Shown here: in pieces, positions 46,256 to 55,120 of the stretch | How positions within the stretch are numbered: position 1 is the stretch's first letter | Layout: each line of letters begins with the position of its first letter | Assembly (NCBI GenBank): GCA_035551995.1 | Contig: DASZME010000064.1 | Location: 55,156 to 119,155, forward strand | Direction of reading: 5' to 3' | Source of the DNA: RYN-428 sp035551995 | GTDB taxonomy: Bacteria; Planctomycetota; Phycisphaerae; Tepidisphaerales; Tepidisphaeraceae | DNA: 64,000 nt | Notes under the pieces: model-generated | Databases searched by the model: none | Told to the model about the DNA's origin: nothing | What the model saw: only the letters and a program-made list of their open reading frames with translations | Made by a program: the position numbers and the translations under genes

Positions 46256-48529
46256 ATGAACGACGCAGGCTCGTCCGCGATGATCGAGAAAAAGACAGCG
46301 ACCAATTCTTCGCGGCGCCATTTCATTGTATTCACATCGATTGCGTTTTTAGCCGCAGGCGTCGCATTGTTTTTGCGGGGTCGCACAAGTGCCGGCGGCG
46401 CGGAGGCGCCGGGCGCCCAAGCCGCCGCGCAAGGCCAAACGCCGGACGTTCCGCCGCTTTCTGATATGAAACCGGCCGATGAGGCGGGATTGACGCTGAC
46501 GATCGCGCCGGCTGATTCCGCCGCGGCTTCGCCGGCGTTTAAGGACGTACGGGTGACGCGTCTGCTGGCGCTGTATGCCGACCCGGGCGTGGCGCCGTCC
46601 TCGTTCGCGGCCGCGGGACCGTACGCCGCCACCTTCGAAGGCGACATCAATATGCGCCTGCGCGATTTCATGATTTTCTCCGCGGCTGGTCACGGCAAAT
46701 TAACTCTCACGATCAACGCCAAACCGGTTCTCGATCTGGACGGCGATCTATCGCAAAAGGCAAGCGAGCCGGTGCGGCTTGGGAAAGGGAAGAATCACGT
46801 TGTCGCCGTCTACCGGCCGTTTGACTCCAAACCCGCCGACCTCCGTCTATTCTGGGCCACCAGGACGACTCTCCCCGAGCCGTTGGCGCCGATGGTCTTT
46901 TCCCACCCGGCGGCGGATAAGGCCCTGCGCGAGAGCCTGCGAAGCCGTGACGGGAAATTCTTGCTGAACGAGTTGCGATGTGGCGCCTGCCATGGAGCAA
47001 AACGCGCCGCGCCGAATAAAGCCGGCGACATGGCGGAAGGGGTTTTAGACGCTCCCTCGCTGGCGGACGCCGGGGCGAGATTTAACGCAGATTGGCTTGC
47101 CGCGTGGATTAATCATCCGCGAGCGATCTGGCCCGGCGCGCACATGCCGCGATTGTTCATCGCGAAAAATCCGGGGGAAATCGCGCAGGAGGCAAAGGAC
47201 ATCGCCGCGTACCTGGTGACGCGAAAGACAAAGGAGCCCGCTCCACTCGCCGCCGACGCGGCCAAAACAAATTCCGGTGGGTTGCTATTTACGAATTTGA
47301 ATTGCGTGGCGTGTCACGTCTCGCCGGAAAGAAAAGGCGCCGGGGCGGAGGGGGTTGACGATGGCCGAATGTCTCTCGCCTATGTGAAGGCCAAATTTAA
47401 GCCAGCGGCTCTGAAGGAATTTCTGCTCAATCCCTCCGCCCGCTACGCATCGAATCCGATGCCTGATTTCCGTTTGTCGGACGAAGAAGCTTCAAATCTG
47501 TCGGCCTACCTTCTGGCCTCCGATTCAACGCCGCTTCCCGCCGCCGGCGCCGGGGACGCACAACGCGGCGAAAAACGCTTCGTCTCCTCCGGCTGCGCCA
47601 ACTGCCATGAACCCATCGCCCTTCGCGAGAAAGCCGCGCCGCCGCTGGCCAAGGGATGGGAACAGCTTCAGAAAAACGACTTTCGCCATGGATGTCTCGC
47701 CGAGACCGACGCCGACCGTCATGGCGCCCCCGATTTCAGTCTGACTCCCGACCGTCGCGCCGCGATGATGTCCTTCATCGCATCCGCTCCCACGTGGCCG
47801 GATCACGTCGTCCCCTCCGAGTTCGCCGAGCGGCAGGTCGTCGCCATGCGCTGCACCGCATGTCACGCCCGCGACGGCCACGAATCCTTATTAGCCACCG
47901 ATCTCGACGCCGAGAACCAGGAACTGCGCAACAAGTTCCCGAGTCCTCAAATCGGCAACGGCGAAGGGATCGCCCCCGACCAGCGCGCCCCCATTCTCAC
48001 CTGGGCCGGTGAGAAGCTTCGCCCCCGGTGGATGGCCGACTTCATCGCCGGAAAAATCTCGTACAAGCCGCGCTATTACCTCAGAGCCCGCATGCCCGGC
48101 TTCGGCGCCCGCGCCGAAATAATCGCACAAGGTTTGATACAAGAACACGGCTGCGCCACGACCTACCCCGACCCCGGCGCCCCAGACCAAAAACTGGCGG
48201 AAATCGGCCAAAGCCTCGTCGGCAAAACCCCCAACCAAAGCTTCGGCTGCGTCCAGTGCCACGCGATCAACCAGCAAGCGGCCCTCGCCCCCTTCGAGGC
48301 GCCGGCCATTAACTTCATGAACGTGGCCGAGCGTTTGCGGGAAGATTACTACTACCGCTGGATCCACAATCCGCTTGGCGTCGATCCCGAAACGAAGATG
48401 CCGCGATTTGACGACGCGGACGGCAAGACTGGAATTACGACCGTTTTCGACGGCGACGCGCGAAAGCAGTATGAAGCGATTTGGAATTACCTTTTGCGGG
48501 GGAAGGACATTAAGCCGCCGGTGCAGTGA
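46256..48529 (+). CDS. Membrane-anchored pentahaem c-type cytochrome protein
   Basis: From ATG 46256 the product has 757 residues (alternative start 46280). A signal-anchor helix (RRHFIVFTSIAFLAAGVALF) leads to a PA14-like domain (about 95-215: GPYAATFEGDINMRLRDF, KLTLTINAKPVLDLDGDLSQ), followed by five CxxCH haem sites near residues 242, 350, 447, 532 and 664 (CGACH, CVACH, CANCH, CTACH, CVQCH). Methionines or histidines between the sites are possible axial ligands. Proteins of this layout are planctomycete/verrucomicrobial periplasmic electron carriers, sometimes linked to sugar-oxidising partners. The DUF6797 propeller gene upstream is the obvious partner. Confidence 0.86.
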   Translation: MNDAGSSAMIEKKTATNSSRRHFIVFTSIAFLAAGVALFLRGRTSAGGAEAPGAQAAAQGQTPDVPPLSDMKPADEAGLTLTIAPADSAAASPAFKDVRVTRLLALYADPGVAPSSFAAAGPYAATFEGDINMRLRDFMIFSAAGHGKLTLTINAKPVLDLDGDLSQKASEPVRLGKGKNHVVAVYRPFDSKPADLRLFWATRTTLPEPLAPMVFSHPAADKALRESLRSRDGKFLLNELRCGACHGAKRAAPNKAGDMAEGVLDAPSLADAGARFNADWLAAWINHPRAIWPGAHMPRLFIAKNPGEIAQEAKDIAAYLVTRKTKEPAPLAADAAKTNSGGLLFTNLNCVACHVSPERKGAGAEGVDDGRMSLAYVKAKFKPAALKEFLLNPSARYASNPMPDFRLSDEEASNLSAYLLASDSTPLPAAGAGDAQRGEKRFVSSGCANCHEPIALREKAAPPLAKGWEQLQKNDFRHGCLAETDADRHGAPDFSLTPDRRAAMMSFIASAPTWPDHVVPSEFAERQVVAMRCTACHARDGHESLLATDLDAENQELRNKFPSPQIGNGEGIAPDQRAPILTWAGEKLRPRWMADFIAGKISYKPRYYLRARMPGFGARAEIIAQGLIQEHGCATTYPDPGAPDQKLAEIGQSLVGKTPNQSFGCVQCHAINQQAALAPFEAPAINFMNVAERLREDYYYRWIHNPLGVDPETKMPRFDDADGKTGITTVFDGDARKQYEAIWNYLLRGKDIKPPVQ

Positions 48530-48803
48530 TGTATGTGTTCCCATGCCGATTTCGGCGGATCTGAACTGATGAAACGCGCCGGTGATGCTACGCGTTATAT
48601 CGAGGTGGAGGGCCCGACCTTTCGAATGCGATGCCGGCCCGGTCCAACAACAAGGAATGACACCGCCAATTCCTGCTCGCCGTATAACGTCAACACGCGC
48701 TCCCACTCAACATGCACGGCCTGTTGCGTTGACGGCAATATGCGCAAATAAATCATGCGCCGACCCTTTCGACCGATTGGCCATCGCTCTGCGTCTTTTT
48801 CCA

Positions 48804-51161
48804 TCATGTAAGACCGTCGTGCAAACCGAGAAGTTTATGAATTTTCGCGAAATGGTCGAGGTCGAGATGATGAGCCTTTAAGGCCGATTCGTACGAGGCC
48901 CGTGTCTTGGTGCAAACCAATGTATGCGGACTGCCGCGGCGTTCGGTCTCGTGCTTAACATCGAGTTTGTTCTGACTGATGATCTGCTGCAAATGCTGAC
49001 GCCGGGCCTCGGCCATCGCGAATCGGCCTTTTTCCGCGGCAGGATCGTCCAGAAACTTTCTGAGCTCGGCGCAGTCGCCGCATTTGCAGGAAATCTTCGA
49101 GTTCCGGCGCCAATCGGCGGGCGCTTGCGGGGGATGAGCGACGCGCGATTCCAACTCTTCGCGAATTGTCGTCAGCCAGCGGCGCAGCGGCAAACAGCGA
49201 TGTTTGATGTTTTTCGCAAGCCAGGTTTCCAGGCTGAGCAGCGCGGGAATTTGGGCGGTCGTGAAGTCGAATTCCTTCGGCGCCGCCAGAACGTAAGTGA
49301 CCAGCCGGTCGAGCAGATCGGCTTGTTCCGATATCATGAACGACTGCACCAGCGGCGGAAGCAATTTTACGGGATTGACCAAGCTGCTGTTGTAGTCGCG
49401 ATTTGATCGGCCGGGGCTCCACTTTTCCACGGCCGACATCATCGCTTTCGCCAGTTCGGCGCATAGATTTTTACGGTCGGGGTCTTTGTCCTTGCGAAGC
49501 GAACAGTCGGCCAGAACCGCCGCGTTGCGCTCGATCGTCTCGTTGGCGGTCTTGTCGAACAGATCATGAAGTTCGCGTTGAAAGGTGAGCCAGCCGAATC
49601 GTTTACAAACGTCGCCGAGCGTGGGGCCGGGGTTGATGGAGACGTCCCTGGCCATCACCCCGCTAATCCAGGCGGCGATCAGCGACGTATCGCCCAGCGT
49701 TTCCAATTGCGGAAGCAGGGGCTCGGCCGCGGGCTCGTCTTTCCCCCACCGGTAATGGCCTTTCGGTCTTTCCGGCCAGTTGGCCATGATCCGGCGGGCG
49801 AACTCGATGCCAGGTTCCCTGAGCGCCGGCTGCTCGCTTTTTTTTGCTTTCGTCCACTGGCGGACCATCAATTCGAGTCCGCCGATGGCGCTTTTCATGC
49901 CGGCCTCGCATAGCACGTCAAAACGTGATCCGATCGGCCAGACCATCACCGCGGCGCGATGGTACCACCGCTCCAGCGTCATTCCCGCGTTGCCGGTGTA
50001 TCCTTCGAATTCCTCTTCGTCCGGCTCGCCTTCGCTGAGCGGAACTTGCGAGACGATCTGCGACTCGTCAAGCGGAATCTCGCCAAACGCCAGCGGCTTG
50101 CCATCGGCGTCGCTGAAATTTTTCGCCGTCAGGCTTCTGTCATACACCTCGCCCATTTCGTGATCGCCCTCTTCGTCGTATTCGTCTCCATAACGGCCAT
50201 ATCCACGGCGGCGATATCCTCTCGACGACTCGGCCGAGCCGGTTTCCCAGTAGGTGACCAACGCCAGGGAAGCGTCACACCCGGCCACGCGGGCCGCCTC
50301 GAACAGCGCGTCGGCTTTGGCGCGATCGACTCCTTTGAGCGCATCGGAGGTAAGTCCTGCCTCGGTGTATTCGTGATCGAGGAGAATCGCCAGTTTGGAC
50401 GGAACTGACTTTTCTTCGCGAGCCTTCGTCTGAGGGCTGTCGTCTTTCCATTGCTGGAGAATGTGGGCGATCGCGGAGATATGCCCGCCGCTGGTGGGCG
50501 CGGCGATTTTTCGTTTTGATGCCGCGAGGGTCAGGTTGTAGACAAGCGCGAGCCGAAATCCGCTTTTTACCGGTCGTATTTCATGTTCGCAATCGGCGTA
50601 GAACGCGGCGAACTGCGCGTGGAATCTGCTCTGGGGGGCGAAGTCGACCGTCTGTTCCCGCCCCTCATGACGGACGATGAGTTGACCGCCGGTATGAGCC
50701 GACGGCAGCGCGATCACGAGCGTGGCCACCATGCGATCCAGTTTTTCCCCGTCCTGGTGGGGCAGAAAAAAGCTTTCCGGTTCGTAGAGCAGCAATTTAT
50801 AAAGGTGCGCGTCGAGTTTCTGTTTCTCAAGCCCTAAGTCCGTCTGCACGGTCTCGATCGCCTGCCGCAGCACGTCAAGCCATTCCGGATTGGTCAGCGT
50901 AATTTGGTCGGCGTCGATCTCCCATACCCGCCGCACGTCGGTATCGACGAGCGTGAGCGTTCCCTTGCCGTACGGCGCCTGGCGCGCTTTTTTTTTAATC
51001 GCCTCGGCCGAATTTGCCTCCAGCGGCAATGCGATCGATCCGACGCCGGCTACCTCCAATCCCGGAAACGTCGCCGGCAAGCGACCGCTCGTGCAAAATG
51101 TTCCTGGACGATCGATTTTCTCGATGGCTTTGAGAAGACTTTCCTGAAGTTCGGCGCCCAT
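48804..51161 (-). CDS. 2OG-Fe(II) oxygenase with a 570-residue helical C-terminal region
   Basis: The start is set at the ATG at 51161 (785 residues); GAAGGG lies about ten bases upstream. An earlier in-frame ATG at 51227 would run into hpnD. Residues about 85-210 form a prolyl-4-hydroxylase-like double-stranded beta helix, with the HxD motif in FFLPHQDGEK and the distal His...Arg in CEHEIRPVKSGFRLALVYNL. The following 570 residues are mostly helical, with Cys/His-containing CKCGDCAEL near residue 690 and a basic HETERRGSPHTLV segment near the end. Similar large proteins are known mainly as uncharacterised fungal and bacterial oxygenases. The substrate is unknown. There is no signal peptide, so it is intracellular. 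Confidence 0.8.
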   Translation of the reverse strand: MGAELQESLLKAIEKIDRPGTFCTSGRLPATFPGLEVAGVGSIALPLEANSAEAIKKKARQAPYGKGTLTLVDTDVRRVWEIDADQITLTNPEWLDVLRQAIETVQTDLGLEKQKLDAHLYKLLLYEPESFFLPHQDGEKLDRMVATLVIALPSAHTGGQLIVRHEGREQTVDFAPQSRFHAQFAAFYADCEHEIRPVKSGFRLALVYNLTLAASKRKIAAPTSGGHISAIAHILQQWKDDSPQTKAREEKSVPSKLAILLDHEYTEAGLTSDALKGVDRAKADALFEAARVAGCDASLALVTYWETGSAESSRGYRRRGYGRYGDEYDEEGDHEMGEVYDRSLTAKNFSDADGKPLAFGEIPLDESQIVSQVPLSEGEPDEEEFEGYTGNAGMTLERWYHRAAVMVWPIGSRFDVLCEAGMKSAIGGLELMVRQWTKAKKSEQPALREPGIEFARRIMANWPERPKGHYRWGKDEPAAEPLLPQLETLGDTSLIAAWISGVMARDVSINPGPTLGDVCKRFGWLTFQRELHDLFDKTANETIERNAAVLADCSLRKDKDPDRKNLCAELAKAMMSAVEKWSPGRSNRDYNSSLVNPVKLLPPLVQSFMISEQADLLDRLVTYVLAAPKEFDFTTAQIPALLSLETWLAKNIKHRCLPLRRWLTTIREELESRVAHPPQAPADWRRNSKISCKCGDCAELRKFLDDPAAEKGRFAMAEARRQHLQQIISQNKLDVKHETERRGSPHTLVCTKTRASYESALKAHHLDLDHFAKIHKLLGLHDGLT

Positions 51162-51202
51162 GAATGATGCCCTTCCGTGTCGTCTCCTCCGGGATAGGCT
51201 TC

Positions 51203-52093
51203 TCACCGAATCCGCGACGCCTTCCATCCGATGCGAAGTTTGGAGAAAATCGACAAACTGACCCGTTCATGCAAAACCCGCTCCGGCTCATCCGCGATCT
51301 TCGCGAGCAAGCCGCGATAAATATCCGTCATCGCGATCAGCGTTGGCCGACATTCCGCGGAGATATGTCCTTCCAACGCCGCCGACTTTTCATAATACGC
51401 CTCGGCGCGCTGGATTTGAAAGCGCATCATCCGAAGAAATTTTTTCCCGCCGCGCGCCGAACGGATGTCCTCTTCGTCCACCCCTGCGGCCATGAGTTCA
51501 TCCTGCGGAAGATAGATCCGCCCCCGCCCGGCATCCTCACGAAGATCGCGCAGAATATTGGTGAGTTGAAACGCGACGCCACGTTCGATCGCAAGCTGCT
51601 CGGAGGCGTCGCTTCCGTCGAAGCCCCATACGTAGATGCTGGCCAAACCCACCACGCCGGCCACCCGATAGCAATAGTCGTGAAGCGGCGCAAACGTCCC
51701 AAACGGCGCCGGCTCCAAATCCTGACGCTGGCCGGCGATCACCTCGTCAAACAGACGGGCGGGAAGCTTGTATCGCTGAACCATATCCGCGAACGCGGGC
51801 CAGAGTTCGTGGCTGGCGTCGGGGAGACGGCCATCGAGGACCGCATGGGTTCGAACGCGCCAGGATTCCAAGTCGTCCAGTCGCTGGGAAATCGATCGGC
51901 CATCCTCGTCGTCGGCGATGTCGTCGACCAACCGCATGTAGGCGTAAAGAGCGAACATGGCCGAGCGCTTCGGCTCGGGAAGCAGCTTTAGGCCATAATA
52001 AAAGTTCCGGGCCTGGGCGCGGGTGAGTTGTTCGCAATACGCGCCGGATCGGTGTAACGCCGAGATGTCGGGAGTGGTCAGGGCTAAAGTCAT
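51203..52093 (-). CDS. hpnD: Presqualene diphosphate synthase HpnD
   Basis: The 296-residue protein belongs to the squalene/phytoene synthase family. It has the aspartate-rich motif in MRLVDDIADDEDG, GLASIYVWGFDG, and the second motif LTNILRDLREDAGRGRIYLP. In the HpnCDE route two farnesyl diphosphates are joined by HpnD, the product is hydroxylated by HpnC, and HpnE reduces it to squalene, the precursor of hopanoids. Its ATG overlaps the hpnC stop (ATGA), so the pair is coupled. Assignment as HpnD rather than HpnC rests on order and motif details. HpnE is absent from the neighbourhood. Confidence 0.88.
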   Translation of the reverse strand: MTLALTTPDISALHRSGAYCEQLTRAQARNFYYGLKLLPEPKRSAMFALYAYMRLVDDIADDEDGRSISQRLDDLESWRVRTHAVLDGRLPDASHELWPAFADMVQRYKLPARLFDEVIAGQRQDLEPAPFGTFAPLHDYCYRVAGVVGLASIYVWGFDGSDASEQLAIERGVAFQLTNILRDLREDAGRGRIYLPQDELMAAGVDEEDIRSARGGKKFLRMMRFQIQRAEAYYEKSAALEGHISAECRPTLIAMTDIYRGLLAKIADEPERVLHERVSLSIFSKLRIGWKASRIR

Positions 52094-53067
52094 AATTTCC
52101 CGCTCCTCGTGAATTTCCCGGCGAGATAGCCGGCCATCGCCGACATCACCAAACGCCCCTTCTGCAATTTGGACAGCGAAGGCCGTCGCGTTAGCGTATC
52201 GTAATCTTGCCGACGAATCGCGTCCAACACCGCCCTGCCCCCTTTGCCGAACAGCGCGATCTGCCCGCGCACGGAGCGATCGAGCGTCGGCAGCAGTTTT
52301 TCCCCCTCGGCAAATAACGCTTCGGCGCGATCCACTTCAAATCGGATGAGATCGCGATAATCGTCGTCGCATCGGCCTTCGCGAAGCTGCGTCTCGCTCA
52401 CGTGAAAACGCTTAAGGGAATCGGCAGGAAGATAAATTCGGTCGCGCTCAAGCAGATCTCGGCGCACGTCCTGCCAGAAATTCGCCAATTGCAGCGCGGT
52501 GCAGGTGGCGTCGGAAAGGCGCTGGCGCTGGGCGTCGCGATAGCCGCTCATATAGAGAACGAGCCGTCCGACGGGGTTGGCGCTACGCCGGCAATAATCG
52601 ACCACCTGCTCGAACGTTTCATAGCGGTCCACCCGCTGGTCCTGCTCAAAGGCGTCGATCAGATCGAGAAATGGATCGATCGGGATATCGTGGCGATCGA
52701 TCGTTCCCTTCAAAGCGACAAATACCGCCGTGGCGGACTCACCTTTGTAGCAGTCGCGTGTCTGGCTTTTAAAATCAGCTAGGTATTCCAATGCCTTTTG
52801 ACGATCGCCAACCTCATCTCCCAAGTCATCGGCAATCCGACAAAATGCGTAGACATTGCAAAAATCCTGACGAAGCCGCTTGGGAAGCAGCACGGAGACC
52901 ACCGAGAAATTTTCGTAATGCGTGTGAGCCAGCCGGCGGGTATACGCCTCGGCGTCAGCCAGAGTGGCTACCGGCGCAAACGCGGCCGCAACGGTCGCCG
53001 GCATCTCGCCCGCCCGCCGCGCGCATGCCGTCCCGGCTGCATCGTTGGAAATGAAGGCGTGCTTCAT
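52090..53067 (-). CDS. hpnC: Hydroxysqualene synthase HpnC
   Basis: From the ATG at 53067 the product has 325 residues; GGAG is only three bases upstream, so a downstream start near 53004 is possible. The long frame beginning at 53178 lacks support. A trans-isoprenyl diphosphate synthase fold is shown by NVYAFCRIADDLGDEVGDRQ (DDxxD), GRLVLYMSGYRD and LQLANFWQDVRRDLLERDRI (second DxxxD). HpnC converts presqualene diphosphate to hydroxysqualene. It is the first gene of a two-gene unit with hpnD and acts at the inner membrane. Confidence 0.88.
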   Translation of the reverse strand: MKHAFISNDAAGTACARRAGEMPATVAAAFAPVATLADAEAYTRRLAHTHYENFSVVSVLLPKRLRQDFCNVYAFCRIADDLGDEVGDRQKALEYLADFKSQTRDCYKGESATAVFVALKGTIDRHDIPIDPFLDLIDAFEQDQRVDRYETFEQVVDYCRRSANPVGRLVLYMSGYRDAQRQRLSDATCTALQLANFWQDVRRDLLERDRIYLPADSLKRFHVSETQLREGRCDDDYRDLIRFEVDRAEALFAEGEKLLPTLDRSVRGQIALFGKGGRAVLDAIRRQDYDTLTRRPSLSKLQKGRLVMSAMAGYLAGKFTRSGKL

Positions 53068-53290
53068 GAACTCCAGTTCCGCGTGAAATCCTTTCTTACG
53101 TCCGTTCCGATTACAAACTCGGGATGCCGCCCGCCCCATTGCGGCGCGAATGCGAGACAGTCTCGACAGTACAAACAACGGCCGAATTTGGCAACGTAAA
53201 GGCCGTCACGTCCGATAATCATATTTGCATATCGGCATAGTGACCGCGTAATCTTGTGTGGGAATCTTACAGAACTCCTTGGAGCAAGGG

Positions 53291-53345
53291 GAAAACCCCC
53301 GCGCAGACCGTGCGCGCGATGCTGCGGAGACATATGGGGGTTTTC
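53291..53345. repeat. Perfect ten-base inverted repeat with an inner hairpin
   Basis: GAAAACCCCC (53291-53300) is exactly complementary to GGGGGTTTTC (53336-53345). Directly inside is GCGCA/TGCGC (53301-53315) with a five-base loop. This makes a compact cruciform or RNA in a 379-base stretch upstream of hpnC that otherwise holds no gene. On the minus strand it lies about 220 bases before hpnC, so it may be a leader or terminator. Confidence 0.6.
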
Positions 53346-53425
53346 AACGACGTGGAGAAGGTTGTTACGCTCTTAAGTAGATGTTCGGTCAATGTGAGTC
53401 CACGTCGAAACGAGTAGCGCGTGTA

Positions 53426-53664
53426 TCAGTTTGCGCGCTTTGCAATTAACTTGCGAAACCGAGCACAAGTTCGATGGGACCTTGCATCGTTGTTGTCTTG
53501 ACGGCGTTATAGGCTGCGTCCGCTTCGGCAATGGCTTTGTCATCGGTCTGGTTTTCGTAATATTCGATCAGTGCCTCCGTACGCTTGCGGTTGCGTCCTG
53601 CTGGGTATGGACTCGGATCTTCCGTCGGCTTTTGGATGTGTCGCTTGTGCGTGGTCTTTTTCAT
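53426..53664 (-). pseudogene. Antitoxin-like gene with a single-base deletion near its 3' end
   Basis: The ATG at 53664 opens a 72-residue frame: KKTTHKRHIQKPTEDPSPYP, RKRTEALIEYYENQTDDKAI, AEADAAYNAVKTTTMQGPIE and the ending LVLGFAS. The end departs from what is expected. Restoring one C near 53463 (GTGCTCGG to GTGCCTCGG) gives VPRFRKLIAKRAN and a stop at 53426, which fits the ELVPxxRxLIAKR tail of small planctomycete antitoxin-like proteins. The ATG overlaps the stop of a possible 37-residue basic ORF (53661-53774) as ATGA. No toxin gene is recognised alongside. Confidence 0.6.
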
Positions 53665-53774
53665 GACTGTCTCCGTCGCTTCTGACGGCGTTTGAGGGCG
53701 CGTCGTTGCTTTTTAGGAGTATCGTAGCTGGCACTGGAAGCCGCGTCACTCGGTCTATAAGATTCGCCCACCAT
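53661..53774 (-). CDS. Very small basic ORF overlapping the antitoxin-like gene
   Basis: An ATG at 53774 opens 37 codons ending in KKQRRALKRRQKRRRQS and overlaps the next gene's ATG as ATGA. It begins opposite the hisD start codon, so its promoter would be inside hisD. The strongly basic C-terminus could be a DNA or RNA binder, or a chance frame. Low certainty. Confidence 0.25.
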   Translation of the reverse strand: MVGESYRPSDAASSASYDTPKKQRRALKRRQKRRRQS

Positions 53775-55089
53775 GATTCCGATTCTCCGGCTCGACAATG
53801 CGCAAGACCGCCAACGCGTCGAATCCCTCCTCGCCCGGCTGCGCCTCGCCCCCGCCGACGTGGCGCTCGGACGCGGCCCCGAGGTTCTGGCGGTGAACGA
53901 AATTCTCGCCGACGTCGCCAAACGCGGCGACGACGCCATCGTTGATTCGTCCCGGAAATTCGACGATCCGCGATTCACGATCGATCAAATTCACGTCAAA
54001 CCAGCGGAGATGGCCGAGGCGGCCAACCGGATTCCTATCGCGCAGATGTCGGCGATTCGCCAGGCGATCATGCAGGTTCGCGCTTATCAAGAGGCGATGA
54101 TGCCCCCGGCGCCGCCGCAATTCCAGCGGCCGGGCGTGACGCTCGGCATGCGCTTTACGCCGGTCGATAGCGCGGGACTTTATTTCCCCGGCGGCAAAGC
54201 GTCGTATCCTTCGTCGCTGATTCATTTGGCCGTCCCGGCACAAGTCGCGGGCGTGAAACGAATCGCCGTCGCGACGCCACCGAGCAAGTACGGGCGGAGC
54301 GATCTGGTCCTCGCGGCGGCACACGAGTTGGGCTTGACCGACGTGTTTCGCGCCGGCGGCGCCGCGGCCGTCGCGGCGCTGGCGTTCGGCACGAAAACGA
54401 TCGCCGCCGTCGATAAAATCGTGGGGCCGGGAAATACATTTGTCCAGTTGGCCAAGCGCGCGCTGGCCGGTTGCGTGGGAATCGATGGCTTTCTTGGGCC
54501 CAGCGAAATTCTCGTGCTCGCCGACGAGTCGGCGAATCCCGCGTTCATCGCCGCCGATCTGATTGCGCAGGCCGAGCATGATCCGGGAAGTTGTTTCCTG
54601 CTGACCACGTCGCAAAAGCTCGCAAGCCAAGTGGTCGTCGAGATTGAAATACAGGGACGATCGCTCAGCCGGCTTGGCGCGCTCGAAAAGGCGCTGCGCG
54701 ATTGGAGCGCGGCGATCGTCGGCGATTCGATGGATGATCTGATCGCGCTGGCGGATCAATTCGCCGCCGAGCATGTGAATTTACAGACACGCGACGACGA
54801 GGGCGTTCTCGCGAAACTCAAGCATGCCGGCGCGGTGTTCGTCGGGCCATACAGTCCGGTGGCGGCGGGTGATTATGTGGCGGGGCCGAGTCACTGCCTG
54901 CCGACCAATACGACGGCTCGCTTCACCAGCGGCATCAGCGTCTATGAATTTCTCAGGCGCAGCAGCGTGGTGCGGTATGACGCGAAGGGTCTGGAATCGG
55001 ACGCCGGGGCGGTGGAAATGCTAGCCAAGGCGGAAGGGTTGGACGGGCATGCAGCCAGTGTGCGGATTCGGTCGGAACCAAAAATCTAA
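53773..55089 (+). CDS. hisD: Histidinol dehydrogenase
   Basis: The 438-residue enzyme oxidises L-histidinol to histidine in two NAD-dependent steps with zinc. Family features are VDSAGLYFPGGKASYPSSLI, KIVGPGNTFVQLAKRALAG, DGFLGPSEILVLAD, DLIAQAEHDPGS (zinc ligands Gln and His) and the loop AAGDYVAGPSHCLPTNTTAR; the usual GTNHVLPT is GPSHCLPT here. The length is standard. No other histidine gene adjoins it; hisG is 21 kb away. Confidence 0.96.
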   Translation: MIPILRLDNAQDRQRVESLLARLRLAPADVALGRGPEVLAVNEILADVAKRGDDAIVDSSRKFDDPRFTIDQIHVKPAEMAEAANRIPIAQMSAIRQAIMQVRAYQEAMMPPAPPQFQRPGVTLGMRFTPVDSAGLYFPGGKASYPSSLIHLAVPAQVAGVKRIAVATPPSKYGRSDLVLAAAHELGLTDVFRAGGAAAVAALAFGTKTIAAVDKIVGPGNTFVQLAKRALAGCVGIDGFLGPSEILVLADESANPAFIAADLIAQAEHDPGSCFLLTTSQKLASQVVVEIEIQGRSLSRLGALEKALRDWSAAIVGDSMDDLIALADQFAAEHVNLQTRDDEGVLAKLKHAGAVFVGPYSPVAAGDYVAGPSHCLPTNTTARFTSGISVYEFLRRSSVVRYDAKGLESDAGAVEMLAKAEGLDGHAASVRIRSEPKI

Positions 55090-55120
55090 AATGTCGTGAG
55101 CGTTTATCACGCGGGAGCCA

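Noticed and set aside
48534..48803. Short frames between the pentahaem gene and the 2OG oxygenase gene
   Set aside because: Both strands show only cysteine- and serine-rich short frames with no ribosome site or family match.
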